A stretch of 53,307 nucleotides of DNA from Deltaproteobacteria bacterium ADurb.Bin207 (GCA_002070115.1 MWCO01000037.1:1-53307), one strand, 5' to 3'. Positions 25,978 to 35,148 are shown, numbered from the stretch's first letter. Numbers and translations: made by a program. Notes: generated by a model from the letters alone, not told the origin.

Positions 25978-27360
25978 TCAATCTTTCTTGACTGCCGGAC
26001 CACCTCTGGCCTTCTTGAACGGGATGGCTTCCGACACTTTTCGGTACTGCTCCCGAATCGCGTGGGCCCGCGCCTTATCCTTTCGGAAAAGATTGGTCGT
26101 TTCTGCCGGATCGTTGCGAACATCATACATCTCGAATCGAACGTCCTGACCATGGGCCACGAGTTTGTAGCCGTCGTCGATGAGGGCGCGGCGACGCGAA
26201 TTGATATTGTCCGCGGGCAGGTCGGCGACGATGGGCCGTTGCGGCACCTCTTCTCCCAATATCTCGGGAAGCAAACTGGTCCCCGGCAATCCCTCTGGAA
26301 TGGGCACGCCCATCATGTCATACACCGTGGGAACGATGTCGATATGGCTACGCCAACGTGCGATTTTTCGCGGTTCCACGCCTGGAATATGCACAAATAA
26401 AGGTACGCGAATGAGCACCTCGTACAAATGGCGCGCATGCCGATAAAAACCATGCTCACCAAACGCCTCCCCATGATCGGCTGTCACGATGATGGCCGTA
26501 TCTTTGCCCCAGGGTTGTGACCCCACGAACTCCAGCGCCTTTTGAATATGGTAGTCAGCAAACCATATCTCTTCATCATAGCGATCACGGGGCGTCGTAC
26601 CCCACTTCGGCGCTTGCTCATGCGAATTATAAATATCGTGGGGATCCATATAGTGGTAATACGCGAAAAATTTGCCTTGTACGTTCTTCGGATCCGAAAG
26701 CTGTTCCATGACGGAGGCCGTATGCTGCGGAGAAGTGATGAACGGGTCTTTGTTCGGATCCCATTCGATGCCTGGAACGATGCGCCAATCATCGAAGCCT
26801 TGATGCAACCCGCTTTTCTCTTTCAAGTACAAATGGGCTTGAATCCCCAGCGTGCGAACACCGTTGTCTCGAAGGACCTCGGCCATGAACGTGTTCGTCT
26901 TATCTCGATAACTGGTAAAAAATGGCGTTGTCCGGTCCAACGACGACGGATATTGGCCGGATAATAATCCGGCGACACTTTTGGACGTGAACGACGAGAT
27001 GGCGTATCCACGCTCGTAGCTTACGCTCTTGGCGTGCAAAGCCGTGAGATTGGGGGCAATGGGACGATCGTAGCCGTTCCAGGGCATGTCATCACGCATG
27101 GCATCGATGACCAGCAAAATGACATTCAGGGGACGACGTCCCGCGGGAGTCGACGTTGCCGCTTGTTTGGAATCCTCGGCGATGGGGGGAGCAGGTTTCG
27201 CGTGTTCGGTAATAGTCTCTTGGGTGGCTTGCTCCGTGGGAGCGGGCATCGTCGTGTTTCCCGTGGGTTCCGAACTCGGGGCGGCGGGCCCGCGTTGATC
27301 GCATCCCATCATGACCATCACGGCAGCCGTCGAAACGAATCGAATGATTGGCCGATACAT
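25978..27360 (-). CDS. Sulfatase/alkaline-phosphatase-superfamily lipoprotein
   Basis: A 460-residue predicted lipoprotein (signal ends AVMVMMGC, next residue Asp). The superfamily metal site is visible: VILLVIDAMRDDM near 82-92 (Asp86, Asp90, Asp91) and TADHGEAFGEHGFYRH further on. The region expected to hold the formylglycine Cys/Ser-x-Pro-x-Arg motif reads SSFTSKSVAGLLSG, with Thr125 where the nucleophile belongs and no Pro or Arg. This points away from a classical sulfatase and towards the Thr-dependent phospho-transferases or phosphatases of the superfamily. GGAGGG precedes ATG 27360. The gene upstream is the glycosyltransferase/cupin, 149 bases away. Confidence 0.82.
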   Translation of the reverse strand: MYRPIIRFVSTAAVMVMMGCDQRGPAAPSSEPTGNTTMPAPTEQATQETITEHAKPAPPIAEDSKQAATSTPAGRRPLNVILLVIDAMRDDMPWNGYDRPIAPNLTALHAKSVSYERGYAISSFTSKSVAGLLSGQYPSSLDRTTPFFTSYRDKTNTFMAEVLRDNGVRTLGIQAHLYLKEKSGLHQGFDDWRIVPGIEWDPNKDPFITSPQHTASVMEQLSDPKNVQGKFFAYYHYMDPHDIYNSHEQAPKWGTTPRDRYDEEIWFADYHIQKALEFVGSQPWGKDTAIIVTADHGEAFGEHGFYRHARHLYEVLIRVPLFVHIPGVEPRKIARWRSHIDIVPTVYDMMGVPIPEGLPGTSLLPEILGEEVPQRPIVADLPADNINSRRRALIDDGYKLVAHGQDVRFEMYDVRNDPAETTNLFRKDKARAHAIREQYRKVSEAIPFKKARGGPAVKKD

Positions 27361-27509
27361 GACTCGACCCTCCCTCCGACAGGCCGAAAAGGACAAGTTT
27401 GTGTCGAACGACGAAAGCTGCGGTCAAGACAGGGGCGGTATGGGTGTAACTATATGAAATTACTTGATATTATTTAGGTTCGATGGGGTTGGTGCAGCGA
27501 TGGGGTCGG

Positions 27510-28841
27510 TCAAAGCGACGATGGGGGGGCGCGTCCAAAATCGTCTTCTTTTCGTTCGATATCCTCCTCGCCAAAATACTCTCCCGTCTGCACTTCGATA
27601 ATGGCGAGGTTTTCCATGCCAGGGTTACGAATGCGGTGCCAACAGCCTTTCGGTATCTCGATCGATTGACCGGGAAGCATGCGCACTTCTTCGTCGTCCT
27701 GAACCACCATCGCTTCCCCCTCGAGGACGAACCAATGTTCGGAACGATGGCGATGGCGTTGCAAGCTGAGACGTTTTCCGGGATACACCACCAGTCGTTT
27801 GACCTTGTGGTCCGGTTCGTCGGCAAGCACGACATAATATCCCCAAGGCCGGTGTTCTTCCCGACGGGACTGAACGATGACGCGTTCATAGACGTGGAGC
27901 AAAGGGTCGACCATGTCGAGCAAGGCTCGGGTTTGCAGCACGCGATTTCGGCATGTTTTGCGGTCGAGGCCGATGACTTGTTCGAATCCCGCCACCGCGG
28001 CTTCGGCATGGACGAACTGCGCTCCGGTAATGCCTTCGACGACGATATCGCCATGGCTGTCATCGATGGCCAATACGGGAACGCCTCGCGCCATGGCATC
28101 GAGTAAGGCGAGCTGCTTCATCCCCACGGTATTGCCCACATGCAGCACACAAGCGGCTTGGCCGATGAGCCGATCGGCTTCTGGCGATGCGGGATCTTCA
28201 TGATGACGAAGTTGTGCTCCGAGGTGAGGAGCGATCTGCCGATCGAAAAACACGCGATCGACGATTGTTCCGAGCAATACCAAAGGACGACCGAGCTGGT
28301 TGGCTACTTGGATCGCTTCTTCCACTCCTGCCTTGGCTTCCAACGCCCCAAGAAATACCAGGTGATCATCGGGGCTGGGATGGAACGGTGTGCTTCGGAC
28401 GGCGACTCCCCAGGGCAACGTATCGGTGTAGAGCAGACCCGTCTTACGGTCCTGCTCCCCGGGCGAGAGGTAAAAAACCTGCTGATTCATGGCTTGATAC
28501 ATGTCTGAGGCGTGTTGCCACATATCGAACCACACCGTTGACAGCATGGGGGACTTGATGAATCCGGCGAAAGAAGGGGCAGCGAATCCAATCATGTCGT
28601 GGATCAAGTCGAAGTTTTCCGCATTTTGGAAAACATGGGTGAGGCGCAGCATGGATTCGACGCCAATGACACCGGAGCGATAGGTCGGCTGTCTGGGCCC
28701 GGCGTCTTGGATGGGTACGCCGGTGACCTCGATCCCTCGTTGTACCAAGGCTTCGGAAAGGTCGCGGGCGCTTCGCGTCCACAGCGCATACGCACGTGTG
28801 GCCGGGCAGTCAGCGACGGGCAAAAGCATGGCAATACGCAT
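27510..28841 (-). CDS. Glycosyltransferase fused to a type II mannose-6-phosphate isomerase-like cupin
   Basis: A 443-residue two-domain protein. Residues about 1-310 look like a GT-B glycosyltransferase (MRIAMLLPVADCPA, YALWTRSARDLSEALVQRGI, and the donor-site region VGMKQLALLDAMARGVPVLA). Residues about 325-443 form a cupin closely resembling the C-terminal isomerase domain of ManC/AlgA: HRPWGYYVVL, PGKRLSLQRHRHRSEHWFVL and PKGCWHRIRNPG. The normal pyrophosphorylase domain of ManC is absent. Together they suggest a sugar-modifying step in envelope or exopolysaccharide synthesis; whether the cupin is catalytic or only binds a sugar phosphate is unknown. The start MRIAML is well placed at 28841. 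Confidence 0.78.
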   Translation of the reverse strand: MRIAMLLPVADCPATRAYALWTRSARDLSEALVQRGIEVTGVPIQDAGPRQPTYRSGVIGVESMLRLTHVFQNAENFDLIHDMIGFAAPSFAGFIKSPMLSTVWFDMWQHASDMYQAMNQQVFYLSPGEQDRKTGLLYTDTLPWGVAVRSTPFHPSPDDHLVFLGALEAKAGVEEAIQVANQLGRPLVLLGTIVDRVFFDRQIAPHLGAQLRHHEDPASPEADRLIGQAACVLHVGNTVGMKQLALLDAMARGVPVLAIDDSHGDIVVEGITGAQFVHAEAAVAGFEQVIGLDRKTCRNRVLQTRALLDMVDPLLHVYERVIVQSRREEHRPWGYYVVLADEPDHKVKRLVVYPGKRLSLQRHRHRSEHWFVLEGEAMVVQDDEEVRMLPGQSIEIPKGCWHRIRNPGMENLAIIEVQTGEYFGEEDIERKEDDFGRAPPSSL

Positions 28842-29609
28842 GAGATTCCCTCGAAAGTCCCTTGCTCGAAAGGGGCAAGCATACCCGATTGGCTCTTGGT
28901 TGCTATCGAAAGGTCACCTCGAGGCGTTTTTCGTGATGCATGGTGGGTACGAGGCGAGCTTGGACTGGTTTTGGGGCTCGTCCGAAGGTTTCATCGCCGA
29001 TTCGCGTCGGTGCCGTTGGTGCGGGGACCATGTGGCTGCCCCGGTGGATGTCCAAGGCAAATCGCTTCGTTGCTCCCATGCCATTTTCTCTGATTCCCTC
29101 GAGTCCGCAGTGGATTGCGGATGGTCTGGCGAAACGATTGATTGATAAAAAACGTCGAAGGTGGGGTGGTTGTGTGAGCCAGTGCAGTCCTAGAAGCGGA
29201 ACCGATAGCGGGGCGGTTATGGCATAACCAACTGAATAATAACCATATTTTATGATCCTGCCCTTCGCTAGGCCCTTGGCTTCGGTTGGGGCGCCGTCCA
29301 GGCGAGGGGCGATGGTCGCAATGTGGGGGACAGTAAGGCGCGAAGGGCTGTTTTCGAAGCCTTTTGGCTATGCGTTGATTGCCGACAAATCATTGGGGAT
29401 AGCCGTCTATTTGCGTTATCCTATCGCCGAGCCGCGGCGAGAGGGGATCGAGGCGAGCCGGGGGGCAAGTGGGGTAGTATAGGGTCCGTTGTCTTGCACG
29501 ATATTGATTCTACAGTCTTTTTTAAAAAGTGATGTTTGAACGGTGGAGGCGAAACAATCCTGGCGCTTCCTGCAAGACATGATTCAATGGCTTACGGTTG
29601 GAGCCGGAC
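28842..29609. other. 768-base intergenic stretch without a convincing gene
   Basis: This is the only gap over 300 bases. It lies between two genes pointing away from each other and must hold promoters for both. Frames of 70-95 codons exist on the + strand (28936-29145, 28940-29227, 29252-29482). They lack good ribosome sites and their products resemble nothing I know. One contains a CRWCGD segment and a later Cys, but it has no neighbour support. An AT-rich patch lies at 29228-29252. A possible sigma-70 promoter for the kinase is listed separately. Confidence 0.5.
29488..29515 (+). promoter_or_regulatory. Candidate sigma-70 promoter of the Ser/Thr kinase gene
   Basis: TTGTCT (29488-29493), 16-base spacer, TACAGT (29510-29515); each box matches the consensus at four of six positions. 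A start near 29522 would give a leader of about 90 bases to the ATG at 29610. An A/T run (CTTTTTTAAAAAG) follows immediately. The match is modest. Confidence 0.3.
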
Positions 29610-30947
29610 ATGCGCGATAGGAAAACAGAGCCGAGCACGACTTCGGGTCGACGTCGGGAAGACCCGCTGATTGGTGTCGTGTTGCTCAATAAATATCGGA
29701 TTTTGTCCACTCTAGCGTCTGGGGGAATGGGAACGGTTTATCGAGCGGAGCAACTATCGCTGAGGCGTGAAGTAGCCATCAAAGTCACGGACAAGCTCGA
29801 TGAGGCTTCTCGCAAGAGGTTCATTCGGGAAGCGAGTATTCTTGCCAAGATCCAGCATCCTCACATTCTGACGGTATATGACTATGGTCCGATGCCGGAG
29901 CATCGCGGCGGCTTGTTCATGGCGATGGAGTTGTTGCAAGGGCAGACCCTTCGCGATCGGCTGAAATCGAAAGGGTATTTATCACCGGTGGAGCTGATAC
30001 AAATCATGCACCAGGTGGCCCGTGGATTGCGTGCGGCTCATCGTCAGAACCTCGTGCATCGGGATCTCAAGCCATCGAACCTGATGCTGGTTCGTCAGGA
30101 CGACGGTCCTCCTTTGGTGAAGATACTGGATTTTGGGCTTGTCAAGTTGCTCAACAATGAGGACGCCACGGAGGTGACCCAAGCCGGTTCGGTGGTGGGG
30201 TCGGCGCAGTATGTAGCGCCGGAAATGATCGTTGGTGCCGAGATGGACCATCGAGCGGATATTTATGCTTTTGGGATCATCATGTTTCAAGCGTTGGCGG
30301 GACGAGCGCCTTTCGATGAGCCTACGGTGGTCAACACGTTGCGGGCGCACGTCAACAATCCCGTACCTCCGATTGTATCTTTCAATGAGAAAGCGAAGGT
30401 ACCGCCTTCCCTCGAGTCGCTCATTCGTTCCTGTCTCGCCAAGTCACCCGCGGACCGTCCTTCGGATATGGATGAAGTGGGGCGGGCGCTTCATGCCTGC
30501 GAATGGGAATTGGGAAGTATTGCGCATCGTTCGCTTCCGCCAGCGAGTATTCCCGCACCGCCGATGCCTGTGCCGCGAGCGGGACTTGCACCATGGAAAA
30601 CCGCGACAGCCATCGTCGTATCCGCTCTTCTCGCAAGTCTTGGAACGTGGACAGCGCAGCGCAAAGGATGGCTTGGGGCCGCGAGCCCCACTGCGGCAGT
30701 GCTGCATATCGAGTCGCAACCTCCGGGCGCATCGGTGCGAAACGGCTCGGAGGTGATGGGAACGACACCGCTCGAAATTCCCCTGGACAATGCCTCTTTA
30801 GCGCGAACGCCCTTGCGGTTGTCGGTACAGCTCGATGGTCATACTCCGGTGGATATCACGCAAGGTCCGGCGCGAGAGAATCAGCGCGTCGTGGTGGTAT
30901 GGGTGCCGTCGTTGTCCTCCCCTTCACGACCGGCAGCGTCAAACTAG
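29610..30947 (+). CDS. Membrane-anchored Ser/Thr protein kinase with PEGA domain
   Basis: A Hanks-type kinase of 445 residues. The kinase domain (about 27-300) has the Gly loop LASGGMGTVYRAE, the catalytic Lys in VAIKVTDK (near 58), HRDLKPSNLML (near 150), DFGLVK (near 174) and YVAPEMI (near 203), so it should be active. A Pro-rich linker leads to one membrane helix (about 333-348, ATAIVVSALLASLGTW). An extracytoplasmic PEGA domain follows (VLHIESQPPGASV, GTTPLEIPLDN). ATG 29610 has GGAG six bases upstream; a TTG at 29598 is in frame. Its 3' end overlaps the convergent CAP gene by four bases. Confidence 0.93.
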   Translation: MRDRKTEPSTTSGRRREDPLIGVVLLNKYRILSTLASGGMGTVYRAEQLSLRREVAIKVTDKLDEASRKRFIREASILAKIQHPHILTVYDYGPMPEHRGGLFMAMELLQGQTLRDRLKSKGYLSPVELIQIMHQVARGLRAAHRQNLVHRDLKPSNLMLVRQDDGPPLVKILDFGLVKLLNNEDATEVTQAGSVVGSAQYVAPEMIVGAEMDHRADIYAFGIIMFQALAGRAPFDEPTVVNTLRAHVNNPVPPIVSFNEKAKVPPSLESLIRSCLAKSPADRPSDMDEVGRALHACEWELGSIAHRSLPPASIPAPPMPVPRAGLAPWKTATAIVVSALLASLGTWTAQRKGWLGAASPTAAVLHIESQPPGASVRNGSEVMGTTPLEIPLDNASLARTPLRLSVQLDGHTPVDITQGPARENQRVVVVWVPSLSSPSRPAASN

Positions 30948-31471
30948 CGGCTTGTCCCGAAGGTTTGAGCCCAAACCACGCCATAGGAGCCGCCTTGAGC
31001 GCGTGCGGCGCCCATGTGTTCGAACGCCGGATTCATGATGTTGGCGCAGTGCCCTGGGCTCGAAAGCCAACTTGACACCACTTCGTTTGGCGTTTTTTGA
31101 CCCGCGGCCACGTTTTCTCCTAACGCGGACCAGGCGTAGCCTTCGTCGGAAATTCGATCCGCCATCGTGCTTCCGTCCGAACCTGTGTGGCCCATGAAAT
31201 TATGGGATGCCATGTCATCGGCGTGACGTTGGGCAGCGCGCGCCAGCTTTTCGTTCCACCCAAGGGGAGTGGTTCGACCAAACGTTCCTTCTTTCCCGCA
31301 GTTTCGTCCCTCTTGACGGACTTGATTGACCAATTTCAGGACTTCACCCACATCGCCTTCAGGTGCGTCGCCCGAAATCTCATCCACATTTTCGTCGAGA
31401 ATCAGACACGATGACGTTCCGAGGGCCATCATCGACACTACGGCAAGCGGAAATTGTTTAGCTCGTCCCAT
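30944..31471 (-). CDS. CAP-domain (SCP/PR-1-like) lipoprotein
   Basis: A 175-residue predicted lipoprotein; the signal ends ALGTSSC. The CAP fold is clear: LVNQVRQEGRNCGKEG, LGWNEKLARAAQRHADDMAS, HNFMGHTGSDGSTMADRI, GENVAAGQ, VVSSWLSSPGHCANIMNP and GVVWAQTFG. These carry the paired His and Glu residues of the family cavity. Bacterial CAP proteins are extracellular, with varied and often unknown roles. It converges on the kinase gene and is divergent from the small gene at 31580. Confidence 0.9.
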   Translation of the reverse strand: MGRAKQFPLAVVSMMALGTSSCLILDENVDEISGDAPEGDVGEVLKLVNQVRQEGRNCGKEGTFGRTTPLGWNEKLARAAQRHADDMASHNFMGHTGSDGSTMADRISDEGYAWSALGENVAAGQKTPNEVVSSWLSSPGHCANIMNPAFEHMGAARAQGGSYGVVWAQTFGTSR

Positions 31472-31579
31472 GGAGTCATTGTGTTCGAAGTTGCATGCGG
31501 CTGCCAGATGGCGAATGAAAAGAAGAAATTTCGTGGATGATGGGTGCGTGGCTTGCGGCTACGAGCTACGCTTGCGGTC

Positions 31580-31786
31580 ATGTCACGAGACGAATCCAAA
31601 GACGGGGCTATGCGTCAGGCGATAGGCGTGGCGGCTACGCTCGGCCGCGCGGTCAAGCAACGGATCGGCGAGTTCGCGATCGAAGCGGATGAACAGATTC
31701 GCGACAAGCTCCAGCAGGCCAAAAAGGAGTTTGAGCAAGAGATTTCCGGGGAATCCGAAGAAGAGACATCGACGCCGGAATCCTGA
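31580..31786 (+). CDS. Small charged helical protein
   Basis: A 68-residue protein with no signal peptide. Residues about 12-55 are strongly helical with heptad-like spacing (AVKQRIGEFAIEADEQIRD, KLQQAKKEFEQEIS), and the end is acidic (ESEEETSTPES). I do not recognise it; small coiled-coil proteins of this kind are common in Myxococcota. ATG 31580 is used, with ATG 31610 as an alternative; neither has a good ribosome site. It ends four bases before the stop of the convergent gene. Confidence 0.5.
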   Translation: MSRDESKDGAMRQAIGVAATLGRAVKQRIGEFAIEADEQIRDKLQQAKKEFEQEISGESEEETSTPES

Positions 31787-31789
31787 GGA

Positions 31790-32305
31790 TTACGGGCATC
31801 CGGTGGGAGAAAAGCCTACGGAAGTCAGGGTGGAAGGCCTGGCGCCGTCGGCGGAATCTTGAATAGTTCCAATAATTTGCAGACGGTTCGCCCCGCAGAG
31901 GGAAGGGCGTTCTTCCTTGGATAGTTCCATGGGTTCGAGGTTTGCGCCTGGCTGGGATTGATCACCGATATCGAAGTGGATGGTGGCGTTATTTCCAGGT
32001 TGAATAGTAAGCGGCGTTGATTTCGAACTCACGACACTGAGGTGTTCTTTGGAGAGCACGGGTGAGCCGGAATCGGCGTTCACAAGGGAGAATGTCAAAA
32101 ACGTTATGTTCGATGGGCCGGAAGCGCGTTCCCCAAGTTCGAGATAGACGTCGAATCCGCCTTGCAAGGTGGAAACGAAGGCGGCGTCCTCGATGCCAAG
32201 GTGGACATTGCCGATGGAACCGGTGAGGGAAACGGCACCTTCGGCGGAGCAACCGAGACCAGGGAGGATGACCAGACTGAGAGCCAGCGGGGGTAATAGG
32301 CGCAT
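31790..32305 (-). CDS. Small lipoprotein of unknown function
   Basis: A 171-residue predicted lipoprotein; the signal peptide ends LVILPGLGC. The mature part is beta-rich (GGFDVYLELGERASG, NITFLTFSLVNADSG, STPLTIQPGNNATIHFDIG), like an immunoglobulin-type or accessory surface domain. Two Cys (LCGANR and GFSPTGC) near the end could form a disulfide. No family is recognised. It is divergent from the TPR lipoprotein, with 92 bases between starts. Confidence 0.68.
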   Translation of the reverse strand: MRLLPPLALSLVILPGLGCSAEGAVSLTGSIGNVHLGIEDAAFVSTLQGGFDVYLELGERASGPSNITFLTFSLVNADSGSPVLSKEHLSVVSSKSTPLTIQPGNNATIHFDIGDQSQPGANLEPMELSKEERPSLCGANRLQIIGTIQDSADGARPSTLTSVGFSPTGCP

Positions 32306-32397
32306 GGGTAGCAGGATAGCAGTGTTGGTCCTCAAGAAAAGAGACAGCCGCGCGTCGAATCCTCGCAACGTGTCCAAGCGCTGTCCGATACGGATGC

Positions 32398-33351
32398 ATG
32401 AATGTGGCGTGTGGGTTCATGGTCTTGTGCTTGTGGGGTGTGTTGGCTGGGTGTGGGGGACAGGCTGCTTTGCCACCGAAGGCCATTGTGTTGAATCAGG
32501 CTGGTGCGGAGGCGCTGGAGCAAGGCGATTTGGCGGTGGCGCAAGCGCGTTTTTCCCTCGCCCTCGAATTTCATCCCGAATTCGTCGAGGCTCTTGCCAA
32601 CCTGGGCCTCGTGGAAATGCAGCGTGGCAACTTCGTACAAGCGGAGGTCTGGCTGGACAAAGCGGTTTCGATCAATCGGCATATGGCACAACCGCACCAT
32701 GGGCTTGGATTGTTGGAGGAGCATCGCAATCGCAGGGACCGTGCGGTGGAGCATTATCGAGAGGCATTGCGAATCGATCCGGGATTCGTTCCCGCGCGGG
32801 CGAATCTTGCACGGCTCTATTTCGAAGCGGAACGAATCGATGATGCCCGTGAACAATATCTTCGATTGGTGCAAGTGGCGCCGGAAGATCCCCACGGTTG
32901 GACAGGCCTCGCTGACTGTCTTTATCGGCTGGGTCGTGATGAGCAAGCGATGCGGGTCGTGCAAGAAGCCGTGGCGTTGATCGGAAGTGAAGCCCCCGGC
33001 TTGAGGATTCACTTCGCCAGGATTTTGCTTCAAAAAGGTGAAATGGCGACGGCTCGGGCGCAACTTGGTCACGTTACCGGCTTGTCGGGGCCCACGGGAT
33101 GCGAAGCGTGGGCTTGGATGGCGCTGTCATTTTTGATGGAAGCGAGTCTGGAAAAAGCTTTGAGATGTGCGGAGCAAGCTTTATCGATGGACCGAAATCA
33201 TCCCTTGGCAACCTATGTGCTGGCGATGAGCTTGGCGCAAGCGCGTGACCCGAGCGCGATCCCGTGGCTTGCCCGGGCTCGCGCGCTTTCTCCGGGAAAT
33301 AGCGTGATCACCGAAGCCCTCGACCGATTGAAATCAGATAACCCCAAATGA
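32398..33351 (+). CDS. TPR-repeat lipoprotein
   Basis: A 317-residue predicted lipoprotein with signal CLWGVLAGC. At least five tetratricopeptide units follow: NQAGAEALEQGDLAVAQARF, ALANLGLVEMQRGNFVQAEV, HGLGLLEEHRNRRDRAVEHY, ARANLARLYFEAERIDDARE and GLADCLYRLGRDEQAM. TPR proteins of the outer membrane usually serve as assembly scaffolds; the partner is unknown. The frame stays open without frameshift to TGA at 33351. Confidence 0.87.
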   Translation: MNVACGFMVLCLWGVLAGCGGQAALPPKAIVLNQAGAEALEQGDLAVAQARFSLALEFHPEFVEALANLGLVEMQRGNFVQAEVWLDKAVSINRHMAQPHHGLGLLEEHRNRRDRAVEHYREALRIDPGFVPARANLARLYFEAERIDDAREQYLRLVQVAPEDPHGWTGLADCLYRLGRDEQAMRVVQEAVALIGSEAPGLRIHFARILLQKGEMATARAQLGHVTGLSGPTGCEAWAWMALSFLMEASLEKALRCAEQALSMDRNHPLATYVLAMSLAQARDPSAIPWLARARALSPGNSVITEALDRLKSDNPK

Positions 33352-33448
33352 TAATGTGGTTGGGGTTTACCGGGGCGAGACCGTTTTCATCGGTACTCGT
33401 TGACGCTATGACACTTGGTAAGGGGTGGATTCCCCTGATGAAGCAGCC

Positions 33449-34153
33449 ATGGTCAAAGATATTCACGATCAGGACGTAGACTGGTCCGAGGCCGAACCGC
33501 CATCGAAGGCCTCGATGACGATGATCGATCGACTTCGTTTGCTTGCCACGCGGCGCGAAGAGATGTGGTGGGAGATTGGGGTACTGCTCGATGAGATTGC
33601 CTCGATGAGGCTGTTTCCCGCTCCTTTCGAGGATTTTGCTCAATTCGCGGAAGCGGAAATCGGATTGACCCGAGCGGACGCCATCAAGCTTCGGCGAGTG
33701 GCTCGTACCTTCTCCCGCGAAATATCCATGCGCTTCGGCGCCGACAGGCTCGATCTGCTCTTGCAATACCTCGAAGCCTCTCCCCGGTCCTATTGCGCCG
33801 TCGACATTCTTCGCCTCGAAGTGCTGGTGCATACCACCGATGGCAAAGACGTTTCGATTCCGTTTACCGAAATCTCCGACAAAGACCTGTCGCAAGCGGT
33901 TCGCACGATCGACCGGGAAAGAGCCATGATTGACCCCTCGATTCCCCGGGACGTGGCGGCAGAGCGAGATCGCCTTGCCGTTACGCTAGCGGGCGTGGCG
34001 CCGCAAGTTCGCGTGCGAGTTCATCGTTCCGGCGAGGGGATCGGCGACTACTCGCTGGCGCTGGCTGGTGTCGATCCGTTCAACATGGAGGCGGTTGGCA
34101 AAGTGTTGATGGCAGAAGGGAAGGCATTGGTAAAAGCTAATAAAAAACAATAG
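33449..34153 (+). CDS. Protein of unknown function with an HTH-like region
   Basis: A 234-residue soluble protein. Residues about 22-100 are helical and Arg-rich (MIDRLRLLATRREEMWWEIG, FAQFAEAEIGLTRADAIKLR, RVARTFSREISMRFG), and the middle helix pair could form a helix-turn-helix. The C-terminal half is beta/alpha (VRVRVHRSGEGIGDYSLALA). I do not recognise the family; a DNA-binding or regulatory role is only inference. ATG 33449 is chosen; GTG 33425 in frame would add eight residues and follows AAGGG too closely. Confidence 0.55.
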   Translation: MVKDIHDQDVDWSEAEPPSKASMTMIDRLRLLATRREEMWWEIGVLLDEIASMRLFPAPFEDFAQFAEAEIGLTRADAIKLRRVARTFSREISMRFGADRLDLLLQYLEASPRSYCAVDILRLEVLVHTTDGKDVSIPFTEISDKDLSQAVRTIDRERAMIDPSIPRDVAAERDRLAVTLAGVAPQVRVRVHRSGEGIGDYSLALAGVDPFNMEAVGKVLMAEGKALVKANKKQ

Positions 34154-34222
34154 GTTATATGTGCTACGACCGTCGCTGGCATTGACCCTTCCCACCGTTC
34201 CTGCCCAGAGTGCGCCCACATC

Positions 34223-34981
34223 ATGAAACCTTTCACGAGACCCATCATCACCCGCGGCTACGAGTTGGACTCCAGCATGACGGTTCCCCTGTCGATGCTG
34301 CTTCGCTACTTCGAGCACTTGCGATGGGAGTCGATTCAGCAGCCCGGATTGGGACTCGGTTCGCTGTTTCAGGATGGTTTTCGCATGGTGGTGCGCGCGC
34401 AGCAACTGCTGGTCCATGAATTACCGGGATTTGAACAATCCCTCGAAGTCTCTTTGGCTCTGGGATATGTCGGGCGCGCGAGTCTGGACATGCACCATGA
34501 GGTGCGGCGGAGCAACGATGGTAAGCTCCTTGCCCAAGGGGTGGTTACGGCCGTGTATTTGAATCCTTCGGGGCATCCGCAGGCCGTTCCGGATTTTCTG
34601 CGCTCTCTCGTCTCCACGACACAGCGAACGACCTTATTGGCGGCTCCCACGCAAGATATGCCGTCGAATGCCTGGGTTCGAAACCTGGTTGTGGTTCCGA
34701 GCGACGTGGATTTGTACCAACACGTCAACCACGCTCGCTATCTGGATTTGTTCCACGACACGCGGTGGCTTGCGGTAGCGGCGGGTGGGTATGGAGATGC
34801 GACAGACTCCGCGAATCGTTGTATCAGATGCGTCTCGATCGATTATCAACGCCAAGCCGTTGCAGGGGATGAGATTCGTGTGGCGACCTGGATGGATGAT
34901 GAAGGATATGTTGATTTCGAGATGCAACGAGCCAAGGACGGACAGGTTTTGGCTCGCTGTCGTTTCTCGTTATATAGCTGA
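34223..34981 (+). CDS. Double-hotdog acyl-ACP/acyl-CoA thioesterase
   Basis: A 252-residue protein with two hotdog domains in tandem, as in plant FatA-type and bacterial acyl-ACP thioesterases. The first has LRYFEHLRWESIQQPG and GYVGRASLDMHHEVRR. The second has the catalytic-type helix DVDLYQHVNHARYLDLF and SIDYQRQAVAGDEIRVAT. It hydrolyses an acyl thioester, probably releasing fatty acids; chain length cannot be predicted. ATG 34223 is preceded by no clear ribosome site. It is followed by 167 bases before the convergent membrane protein gene. Confidence 0.82.
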   Translation: MKPFTRPIITRGYELDSSMTVPLSMLLRYFEHLRWESIQQPGLGLGSLFQDGFRMVVRAQQLLVHELPGFEQSLEVSLALGYVGRASLDMHHEVRRSNDGKLLAQGVVTAVYLNPSGHPQAVPDFLRSLVSTTQRTTLLAAPTQDMPSNAWVRNLVVVPSDVDLYQHVNHARYLDLFHDTRWLAVAAGGYGDATDSANRCIRCVSIDYQRQAVAGDEIRVATWMDDEGYVDFEMQRAKDGQVLARCRFSLYS

Positions 34982-35148
34982 TGTCGAAATGGGCCCGCCC
35001 GTGGGTGAACTCCTGTCGAGCGTCGAGGCGATATCGACGTCGAAAGGGATTCAAGGCAAACGACCGGTTTCGCGTAGGGCTGCTACGGTCGATGGATACG
35101 CGCTGTCGCAAATCATCCCGCGATGAGCGAGGCAAACCCAACGTGAAT

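Noticed and set aside
28936..29145. 70-codon frame with a CRWCGD segment
   Set aside because: No ribosome site, no recognisable domain and overlapping alternative frames; kept only as a note on the gap.
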